A stretch of 64,000 bases of DNA, from the NCBI GenBank assembly GCA_036365515.1, contig CM070877.1, forward strand, positions 89,413,522-89,477,521. Direction: 5' to 3'. Source of the DNA: Torymus aiolomorphi (taxonomy: Eukaryota > Arthropoda > Insecta > Hymenoptera > Torymidae). Numbering within the stretch: position 1 is the stretch's first letter; the number at the start of each line of letters is the position of its first letter. A program made the position numbers and the translations under genes. The notes under the pieces were generated by a model. The model saw only the letters and a list, made by a program, of their open reading frames with translations. It was not told where the DNA came from and searched no databases. This document shows positions 56,750-64,000 of the stretch, piece by piece.

Positions 56750-57050
56750 ATTGTACCGTCCCATATTACCGCAACCACGTCGTTTTACCCCAATCGACTA
56801 ATTCTGGTCATCGTTTCATGTTACCGAATTGACCCATGTTACCCCTACAGTCTCCCTAATTTAACCCAACTGACTCCTATGACTCCCCGTTTCACTTTAG
56901 TGCAACGCTTCATTTTATTGTATCGCCCATTTTACCACTACTACCTCAGTTTACCCTAATCGAATCATTCTGCTCAACGTTTCATTATACCGGATCGTCC
57001 CATTTTGCCAATACCGTCTCAGATTACCCCAAGTGACCCCTTTAGCTCCC
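56750..57050. repeat. Degenerate ~158-bp tandem repeat
   Basis: accccaatcgactaattctg ... cgtttcatgttaccgaattg near 56788-56832 recurs as accctaatcgaatcattctg ... cgtttcattataccggatcg near 56952-56997, with further cccattttaccact-type words between. Confidence 0.6.
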
Positions 57051-57057
57051 TGTTTAA

Positions 57058-57290
57058 CCTTTTCGCTCCGGGACTGGTCCATATATGGACCAACAAGAAA
57101 AGCGAACGTAATAGATGTTTATAAGGTCAATTTAATGCACTAAATTTAGGAAAAATATTGAAAAAAATCCTGGTTACTTCTTTGACCTTGAAAAGTGTCG
57201 ACTTGTCATAAGCAGTTCATTCACTTAAGTCATGAAATTCAGCTAAAATGCGAGGTCAATTTTAAAGGAAAAATCCCCGGAGCGAAAAGG
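57058..57290. mobile_element. 233-bp TTAA MITE with CCTTTTCGCTCCGGG termini
   Basis: CCTTTTCGCTCCGGG at the left and CCCGGAGCGAAAAGG at the right are exact inverses, bounded by TTAA (57054-57057 and 57291-57294). The interior contains tggtccatatatggacca, itself a palindrome. It is a piggyBac-type non-autonomous element. Confidence 0.9.
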
Positions 57291-57529
57291 TTAATATGAA
57301 CCTGAGATTTGTAACATTATCAATAACGAAATGCTAATTTTTCCAAAATAATATCCGTATACAAAATTTCGTTTGTACAGTAACCGATTGTCAATGAAAG
57401 TATAATTATAAACGTTAAAAATAATGGTAAGATATATCAAGCCCTAAGAAAGGGATGAATATTATGCATGCAATTAATGAATATGTAATTAATGAAATTA
57501 ATGAAATTAATCGTGATGCCGCTCAGACG

Positions 57530-58430
57530 CTCATTATTTTTTTTAGTAACTTCTTGTATCACAAAAAGCCATAAAAAAAAATTGACCAATGAATCCGAGC
57601 TCCGAAACTATCATACTGCGAGAAGGGGTGGGAGGCGATAAAAATACAAAAAGTTGAACTTGGATCGTAATGCCACTCAGATGCTAATTATTTTTTTAAC
57701 AATTCTATGTACCCCAATAGCCATAAAAAAAATTGGAAAATGAAGCCGAGAAATGAAAATATTCAAATGAAAATATTGAAATTAGGGCTCCACATCCCCT
57801 TAAAAAAGAATTAGCGTCTGAGAGGTGTTACGCGCCAAGATATATTTTATTAGTATTTCCAAACTCCCAGAAAGGATAATTCCGGAGCTCGGGTTTATTC
57901 GCCAAGTTTTTTGAGGTCTTATAATACAAACAGTTGTTTAAACAAATTGTTAGCTTCTGATCGTCATAACAAGTCAAGACATTTTTTTAATTATTTTTGT
58001 CTTTTATTTTTTTATTTACAACCCTCAGAACGGGTAGTTCCGGAGATCGAGTTCATTCGTCAAATTTTTTTCGGGCTTTCCGGGATAAAATGAATTGTTT
58101 AAAAACATAAATAGTGTCTTAGTGGCATTAAGAGCCAATTATTTTTGTTTTGGTGATACTATGAGTTGCTTGACAAAAGAATTAGCGTCTCATCGGCATT
58201 ACGTGCGAAGATATATTTTTTTAACCTCCCTGAAGGGGTAGTTCCGGAGCTCGGGTTTATATACCAAATTTTTTGTGGGCTTCTTATGGTGCAAGGGGTT
58301 GTTTCAAAAAAATAATTAGGTTCTCAGCGGTATTACGAGCCAAGATATATTTTTTTTTATTTTCACCGCCTCCCCCGCCCCCCAGTAAAGGTAGTTTCCA
58401 AGATCGGGTTCACTCACCAACTTAGTTCAA
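57530..58430. repeat. Degenerate ~150-190-bp tandem repeat
   Basis: A block containing ggtagttccggagctcgggt, ttattcgccaa-tttttt and a following ttagcgtctcagcggcatta-type word recurs near 57880, 58030, 58230 and 58390. Two short frames inside are repeat artefacts. Confidence 0.7.
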
Positions 58431-58819
58431 ATAACTTACCGTCACTTTAAAAAAAAATTCAAAGGTTGCATTAAAGATTTCTTTTTTTTACCTCCACCGC
58501 CTTCTTTCCTCACCTTTAATGTTTTTTGTTAATTAGCGAAATATGGACCGGAACGTACTGTAATTTGGTCAGCTCTAAACTAGAATTCTTAGTCGGCCCA
58601 GTTCAAATATCTTTTAAGTAACTTTGAAATAAATTGGATACTATATTAAAGATTCATTTTTTTTGCTCTCCCCCTTTTTTCTGTCCTTTCGTGTTCTTCG
58701 TTAATTTAAGGGAATATGGATCGGATCGGTTTAGGAAGTGGACCGGATGTTTCCAAAACATTTAGCCCCACCCCCTCTATGGACGTATTTTACGTATTTA
58801 TTAACTTTTTTTACATTGT

Positions 58820-59030
58820 TTACATTTTTAAGGTTTTTTCCATTTTTTCCATTTTTTCCATTTTTTTCAATTTTTTCCATTTTTCTCATTTTTGCTAATT
58901 TTTTTCTCAATTTTTAACATTTTTTACATTTTTTAGATTTTTTCAAATGTTTTACATTTTTTACATTGTTTACATTTTGTACACTTTTAACATATTTTTT
59001 ACATTCTTTTACATTTTATATTTTTTCAAA
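58820..59030. repeat. T-rich low-complexity tract (TTTTTCCA / TTTTTACA words)
   Basis: Short words of five to seven T plus cca or aca are repeated about 25 times. Confidence 0.9.
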
Positions 59031-59372
59031 TTAGTAAATTAATGTTTTAGTGCTAATTGTCAGTGTGCATTGTTTTTATATAATAAAGAATTTAAAAAGA
59101 TTGTACGTTTCATTTTGAGTATGTAAAAACTTTAGGTACAATAATTCAAAACATTTAAAAGAAATAGATAAAATAGAACTGAACTAAAATTTGTTTTTTC
59201 TTTGTTTTTAATAAATATTTATTGAACTTTTTCTACTCACTTACGTGCCATTACAATTTAAGTTGCCATAATTTACCAGTGTGATTGTTTTCTACTCCTT
59301 TTGAATTCCGCGGGCTAAGATGTACGTGCTCGAACCGAAGGCTCGCGAACTGACGCGGTATCGATCCGAGTA

Positions 59373-59528
59373 AGGCCCCTGCCACATAAGCACGTATGCA
59401 TCCGTATGCATCCGTTCGCACGGGCACACATCTCGTGTGGGCGCGCGCGCTCGCACGAGATGTGTGCATGTGCGTACGGATGCATACGCGTGCATACGGA
59501 TGCAAACGTGCTTATGTGGCAGGGGCCT
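59373..59528. mobile_element. 156-bp hairpin MITE flanked by TA
   Basis: AGGCCCCTGCCACATAAGCA at the left and TGCTTATGTGGCAGGGGCCT at the right, with TA on each side (59371-59372, 59529-59530). Almost the whole element pairs with itself (cgtatgcatccgtatgcatc against gatgcatacgcgtgcatacg). Confidence 0.9.
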
Positions 59529-59686
59529 TAGGCTGAAATCACATGGTGCGGCATAGAGCTGCGGGCCTGCGGCATAGAGGATGCGTCATGGAGACAGCCA
59601 ATCACAGCTATTCTGCACATGCAAAGATAGCTCTGATTGGCCTCTATGACGCATCCTCTATGCCGCAGCTCTATGCCGCACCCTTA

Positions 59687-59875
59687 GAGCATACACTAGA
59701 GGCAGCATGCCGTGCTCGAAAAGCGTGGTCAGTTCAAGACAGGCAATAGTATAGGGAAGAGTACATGCTATCTCCCTCGCTCGCACGCGACACTATATCG
59801 AAGAGTACATGCTGTCTCTTTCGCACCTGACCACGCTTTTCGAGCACGGCATGCTGCCTCTAGTAGTATATGCTC
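59687..59875. mobile_element. Nested TA-flanked hairpin MITE
   Basis: GAGCATACACTAGAGGCAGC and CATGCCGTGCTCGAAAAGCG at the left match CGCTTTTCGAGCACGGCATG and GCTGCCTCTAGTAGTATATGCTC at the right, with TA at 59685-59686 and 59876-59877. Confidence 0.85.
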
Positions 59876-59878
59876 TAA

Positions 59879-60414
59879 AGGCCGGTACACTTAAAAAAAG
59901 AACAGATAAAAAACACAGGAATAGGAAGGAACAAGAGAGAACAACAAGGAATAGCTCGTTGTGTGTCGTAGTGCCCATGATGAAGTGCTCATAACCTACT
60001 AACTGCGGTAAGTTTATGAAAAAATTAATAATAATAAGTAACTTTTATAAGTGAATAATTAAGTATATTTGTATAATATAATTATTGTTAATTGTGGGAA
60101 TGATTATTGTTATTTCAGATAAGGAAAATTTAATCCAGAGTTCAATTTATTATTTAACGAAAAGTTATACAAGATGAAGTGACAATAATCATTCCCACAA
60201 TTAACAATAATTATATTATACAAATAAATTTAATTATTCATTTATAAAAGTTACTTATTATTATTAATTTTTTCATAAACTTACCGCAGTTAGTAGGTTA
60301 TGAGCACTTGATCATGTGCACAACGACACACAACGAGCTATTCCTTGTTGTTCTCTCTTGTTCCTTCCTATTCCTGTGTTTTTCATCTGTTCTTTTTTTA
60401 AGTGTACCGGCCTT
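59879..60414. mobile_element. Nested ~536-bp foldback element
   Basis: AGGCCGGTACACTTAAAAAA at the left and TTTTTTAAGTGTACCGGCCT at the right. The arms continue inward for about 260 bp, including GTGCTCATAACCTACTAACT and its inverse near 60290. The core is gggaatgattattgt and its inverse. No coding is present. Confidence 0.88.
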
Positions 60415-60440
60415 AAGGCCGCACCATGTGATTTCACCCT

Positions 60441-61088
60441 AACGATCCGACCCGAGGATCCGACTACTTTACCGACTGTCGCTTGCAGCTAAGTTCAGGA
60501 TATGTCAGTCAGTAGCGTCTGCTGCAGCTTAAACAGACCATGTTTTTCAGTGTACTGTGTACTGTACATGTTAGGCCGTACAATTATAATAGTTTATTTA
60601 TTACAATTTAAGATCAATACGTGGAATGCTTGGAGCTTATATCAGATAAGTCAACAACTAATTTCAAATAAAAAAAAAATTCTCTTAAGAAGTCATACTT
60701 TGTGTCAAAATAATCTGCCTTTTAGATTACAGGTCCAGTTTCTCCACCCAAGGCTGAGGCTCTGTCCAATACAAGAAAATAAAATAAACTTCCACAGTCA
60801 GGTAAAATTTTAAGTTACAATTTAATAGTTTTAAATTTAAAAGAATTTAATTAATGCAATTCATGGTTGTAAAGACGTACACTGTTAGAGTAAAGTCATT
60901 ACTTCATTATTATCCTGAAAAATTTTCACACTTATTTTCTTAACAATCTGCCTAACTGTCTTAACTGATTTCAACTATTTATTGCATTATTTTATTATAT
61001 ATAATATTTACAATAAAGCTCAAGCTATTCGCTTAAAAACTTAAAAGCCATTTTTCTCCATTTATGTTTTTCTTCATTTTTTATTTAC
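60441..61088. other. Spacer with a possible small exon
   Basis: The plus-strand frame at 60502-60813 is unrecognised. A candidate exon lies at 60733-60802, bounded by TTTTAGATTACAG| before GTCCAGTTTCTCC and by CACAGTCAG|GTAAAA after. There is no homology to support it. Confidence 0.25.
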
Positions 61089-61392
61089 GGTGCGCAGGAC
61101 TGCCAAGTGAGTTTGCAACGACGGGCTCTGAGATTTTAAGATCATTTTTGGGATATATTTTCCTCCGGAGTGAGCGAAGCAGAATTTAACAAAAGTGAGT
61201 CCTTTTTTCGATTACATTTATATTAATAAAAAATGATGAAAAATAGTGAAAATTGAATAAAATGTACACCTAAATTAATATTTTGACCTTTTTCAGATTT
61301 TGCTTCGCTCACTCCGGAGAAAACATATTTAGAAAGAAGAATCCACAAGAACTAGTCAAATGAGCATCGATGGCTTCTGAATCCTGCGCACC
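61089..61392. mobile_element. 304-bp MITE with GGTGCGCAGGA termini
   Basis: GGTGCGCAGGACT at the left, ATCCTGCGCACC at the right, and a second inverted block inside (TTTTCCTCCGGAGTGAGCGA near 61159 against TCGCTCACTCCGGAGAAAA near 61304). The target duplication is unclear. Confidence 0.8.
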
Positions 61393-62115
61393 ATCAAATA
61401 AGTAGTCAGACAGTTAGTATAACTATATTTACTACTACAGGCACAAAAATGAATATTTTTAAGTCTGATTGGTCTGAAAAGAAAGGTAATTGTATCAACT
61501 TTATGTACAAAAAATAATAAAATGTTGACATTTAAAGAAAATTTATAATCACAAAATAATAATAACTATTTTTTTCAGGCTTTAACAGTGTCTGGTCCCC
61601 TTAAGAGCTACTGATTTTCAAATATATTGCAGCTGAAACTATTATTTTATTAAATTAAATTTATTTAATTTCTTACACTTTTTCACATTGAATTAAATGT
61701 ATTTATTTTTCTTTACATTAAATGAAATTTATTTTTGTGGTTCTTTATTTATTAGCTGAAACTATTTTAATTTCTGATATAATTGTGTTCGAAGTTTTTA
61801 CTATTTTTTTAAGCAGTACAGATTTTGAATTCTGTTGCAGCTGAAACTATTATTTTATTTTCTGACACAATAACCCAATAAGCTAATAGCACAATAACCC
61901 GATAATCGATATCCTGATAAAAAGTGTAAGATATGTATAAAAAATTGTTAAAACGATATAGCAAACAATGTAAACCTATTAATCTATTAAAATATTATAA
62001 AATTGTTTCTTCATTTGAAATTGACCAGTCAAATTTAAACATTGAAATATAAAATATAAGAAATATTTCATTTTTTAAAATGTAAGAGTGGAATATGTAT
62101 GTAATATTTAAATAA
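61393..62115. other. AT-rich spacer
   Basis: The words gcagctgaaactattatttta and aagcagtacagattttgaat/agctactgattttcaaatat recur near 61605-61650 and 61815-61860, a degenerate ~205-bp direct repeat. AGTGTCTGGTCCCCTTAA near 61589-61604 resembles the right terminus at 25021-25038, but no left partner was found. Confidence 0.45.
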
Positions 62116-62133
62116 TTAAAATATACTACTTAC

Positions 62134-62298
62134 TTGTATAGAAACAGATGCATTACACTCCATCTGATTAGTTTCTTCATGAAACCCTAGCCCTAACGCA
62201 ACATTTGGGGTTACATTATGCCTTTCCAGTGTCCGATGTGGTACGATAGCATCCGACTCTCGAAAATATTTTTTATAAGGAATACGATTATCAGCCAT
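62134..62298 (-). CDS. Candidate first coding exon of an unrecognised host gene
   Basis: An ATG at 62296-62298 opens 55 codons (MADNRIPYKKYFRESDAIVP and onward, ending NASVSIQ). The codon usage is not low-complexity, and the frame runs to a good splice donor: CAA|GTAAGT at 62134/62133. The composition (charged, few hydrophobic runs) is protein-like, unlike the repeat shadows around it. No family was recognised and no matching acceptor/second exon was located in the AT-rich DNA to the left. A small lone exon could also belong to an undescribed transposon. Confidence 0.35.
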
Positions 62299-62410
62299 TG
62301 CGATTAAATGTAATTAACGCTACTGTATAAACAATAGAAAGTAGTACTCTTTTTTAAATAAAAACGTGAGGTATGGAAGAAGTAAACAAACAAGGCAATA
62401 GGCTGTAAGA

Positions 62411-62470
62411 CCATAGACTATGAAGGATAATGTAAACATATCATATACATTGTCCTTCATAGTCTATGCC
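62411..62470. repeat. Perfect hairpin, ~22-bp stem
   Basis: CATAGACTATGAAGGATAATGT is mirrored, with one mismatch, by ACATTGTCCTTCATAGTCTATG, with a ~15-nt AT-rich loop. It lies just outside the MITE starting at 62483. Confidence 0.8.
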
Positions 62471-62482
62471 GCCTGCAGCATA

Positions 62483-62794
62483 AGGGAGCATGTACATAAG
62501 CGCTGTGCTGTGCGATGCCGTACGATGTCGTTCGATGCCGTTCCATGCCGCGCAGTGCCGCACGATTAGTGCTGCGTCCGATCCGTTGTCTAAATGGTTC
62601 AAAATAAATTGTAAGTTGTATCTCTGCATGATTTAAATTAAATAGTTAAATAAATAATGCAGTGATACAACGTACAATTTATTTTGAACCATTTAGACAA
62701 CGTATCGGACGCAGCACTAATCGTGCGGCACTGCGCGGCATCGAACGGCATCGTACGGCATCGCACAGCACAGCGCTTATGTACATGCTCCCTT
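62483..62794. mobile_element. ~312-bp hairpin MITE with GATGCCGT repeats
   Basis: AGGGAGCATGTACATAAGCG and its inverse near 62774-62793 form the ends, next to TA. The arms (about 140 bp each) contain five copies of a ~10-bp word cgatgccgta/cgatgccgtt, then TTGTCTAAATGGTTCAAAAT mirrored near 62680-62700. The frames at 62441-62629 (minus) and 62684-62962 (plus) are the two arms translated. Confidence 0.88.
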
Positions 62795-62990
62795 TATGGA
62801 ACAGATAAAAAAACAAGAAAATTCATTGCTTGTACTAGGAACCAGAAGGAACAATCGCTTGTCTGTCCTTCATATGTTCCGTATTTACCGCGGATGGCCC
62901 TAAAACGAGAATCTGTTGAACCGTGCAGCGATTCAACCCTTGTTCCTCATATATATATTTAAACTAACAAAGTAACAATACATTTTCTTA

Positions 62991-63235
62991 CGGTGAATCC
63001 ACATTACGTGCACGGAGCTGTGCGCCGTGCGCTTTGCGCTCTACCAAAAGAAAGAGTTGTTCGACATCTACGGACTTATCACAGGATTAAGCGGAAGAGA
63101 CGTATAGCCTCTTATTAAACAGAGCATAGATGTCAAACATAGATAACTGTTACATAGATGTCGAACAACTCCTTCTTTTGGGTAGAGCGTAAAGCGCACG
63201 GTGCACAGCTCCGGGCACCTTATGTGGATTTGCCC
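62991..63235. mobile_element. 245-bp MITE flanked by TTA
   Basis: CGGTGAATCCACATTACGTG and CACGGAGCTGTGCGCCGTGC at the left are mirrored by GCACGGTGCACAGCTCCGGG and CCTTATGTGGATTTGCCC at the right. TTA lies at 62988-62990 and 63236-63238. A direct TTA duplication suits the PIF/Harbinger type. A further internal pair (gagttgttcgacatcta / tagatgtcgaacaactc) is present. Confidence 0.85.
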
Positions 63236-63389
63236 TTATTTCTTCAACTTAAGTTTTTAGTATGCAGGAACCCTCTTTATGCCAATAAATATTAAGGAAG
63301 AAAAGAAATCGTGCAGCATTCTCACCCTTTTTATTTCAATTAACTTTGAAGTTTTGTTAATAGAATAATTATTATGAATGTCTAGACTA

Positions 63390-63862
63390 TCCTAGTGGAA
63401 ATTTGTGAGTGTATTAAGATGAATCAAATGTATGAAAGTGTATGAAAACGTATTAAAGTATATGAAGGTGTATCAAAATGTGGCATTTTGGACCAATTTT
63501 GTAAAATTTTGATAAATTTTGATACATCTTGATACTCTTTCATAAAAATGAAATTAATGCTTTCATACAGCTTGATACACTTTCGTACATATTTAAACAA
63601 TTTAATATAACGAAAATAAAATCCTAATTTTAATGAAAATGTATAATTATAGTGTATTAAATTGTATCAAGGTGTAGCAAACTGTATTAAAGTGTATCAA
63701 AGTGTATCCAGGTACACTTTTTTTTGTACCGAAGTGTATCAAAGTGTATGAAAAATGTATCAAAGTGTATCAAGATTGGTCCGAAATGCAATATCTTGAT
63801 ACATCTTGATATACATTGATACACCTTCATACACTTTGTTGCACGAAAAATTTTCACTAGGG
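63390..63862. mobile_element. Foldback MITE packed with GTATCAAAGTGTATGA-type words
   Basis: Left end TCCTAGTGGAAATTT, right end AAATTTTCACTAGGG, flanked by TA. The interior is dominated by gtatcaaagt/gtatgaaagt words on one strand and their inverse (cttgatacac, tttcatacac) in alternating blocks. It resembles the 53499-54187 element in design. Confidence 0.8.
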
Positions 63863-63894
63863 TAATTGACTTTTTTCAAAGAGTTTAATTAATT

Positions 63895-64000
63895 ATGGGT
63901 TCGTCTCAGATAATGGCAATTACTCACGCACACGTGAAGTTCATAAATGAACCACTCAAAACATGGTTTGTACATGTGGACATGATCAAGGAGTTCGAAA
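63895..64000 (+). CDS. Open frame running off the right edge (partial, unrecognised)
   Basis: ATG at 63895-63897 opens a frame that stays open to the last base (35 codons shown; MGSSQIMAITHAHVKFINEP and onward, KTWFVHVDMIKEF). Residue content is protein-like, unlike the AT-rich repeats to the left, and it begins only about 30 bp after the foldback MITE. I did not recognise the family. It could be the first exon of a host gene or of another transposon. The start is simply the first ATG. Confidence 0.35.
   Translation, partial: MGSSQIMAITHAHVKFINEPLKTWFVHVDMIKEFE

Larger units (their letters stand above)
59531..60440. mobile_element. Outer MITE containing two nested hairpin MITEs
   Basis: GGCTGAAATCACATGGTGCG near 59531 and CGCACCATGTGATTTCACCC ending near 60440 are inverse. 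A palindrome at 59549-59683 (GTGCGGCATAGAGCTGCGG against CCGCAGCTCTATGCCGCAC) is part of the same element. The space between 59684 and 60418 is filled by the two elements listed separately. Confidence 0.8.

Noticed and set aside
61585..61605. Another TTAA element end (GTGTCTGGTCCCCTTAA)
   Set aside because: No inverted partner was found within the window.

Overview
This window looks like repeat-dense intergenic DNA from an animal genome, almost certainly an arthropod and most likely an insect. The basis is the mixture of element families: Ty3/gypsy, an errantivirus-like element with env, BEL/Pao, jockey/CR1-like LINEs, CACTA/EnSpm, piggyBac, many TTAA- and TA-flanked MITEs, and relics of a double-jelly-roll capsid virus-like element. 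Which insect order it comes from cannot be told from this sequence. No intact conventional host gene was recognised. Two short candidate host exons lie near the right end. Essentially every recognisable protein is a transposon or provirus relic, and most are broken by stops, frameshifts or deletions.

Layout. 0.7-5.5 kb: minus-strand Ty3/gypsy gag-pol relic with a polyglutamine tract. 6.2-7.1 kb: two MITEs. 7.5-11.1 kb: two minus-strand LINE relics. 11.8-12.7 kb and 16.6-17.1 kb: two plus-strand relics of a Polinton-like/DJR virus-like element, separated by repeats (short tandem arrays, an inverted array of 28-bp units, an 18-bp array, and a CpG- and GA-rich block). 17.7-25.0 kb: a region bounded by inverted TTAA-flanked termini, containing a minus-strand errantivirus-like element (LTRs, gag, a pol that has lost RT and integrase, env) and a 680-bp TTAA MITE. 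25.3-32.6 kb: a full-length but dead BEL/Pao element with two LTRs and a 5-bp target duplication.

33-36.7 kb: foldback and low-complexity repeats, including a 1.5-kb foldback whose right arm carries a small insertion with a hammerhead-ribozyme-like motif. 36.9-38.4 kb: an LTR-like, GC-rich TATA-containing block. 38.4-39.6 kb: a third LINE relic. 39.7-42.8 kb: a plus-strand gypsy-type gag/protease relic cut off by a satellite. 43.0-46.3 kb: a satellite of about 115-bp monomers with an approximately 1,097-bp higher-order repeat. 46.6-48.9 kb: CACTA/EnSpm transposase. 48.9-53.4 kb: a piggyBac element with inverted repeats of about 750 bp, a 42-bp minisatellite, and a transposase split by a 509-bp palindromic insertion that has a 16-bp target duplication and a hammerhead-like motif in each arm. 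53.4-64 kb: nested MITEs, foldbacks and simple repeats, two candidate host exons, and an open reading frame running off the right edge.

The elements do not act as a pathway. They form a record of nested insertions: piggyBac sits against the CACTA coding region, the hammerhead palindrome lies inside the piggyBac gene, the errantivirus and a MITE lie inside a TTAA-bounded interval, and MITEs lie within MITEs at 59.4-60.4 kb. The most interesting signals are the three hammerhead-like motifs in two different foldback contexts, the DJR capsid relic with its partner gene, the inverted 28-bp array, and the errantivirus that kept env while losing its catalytic core.
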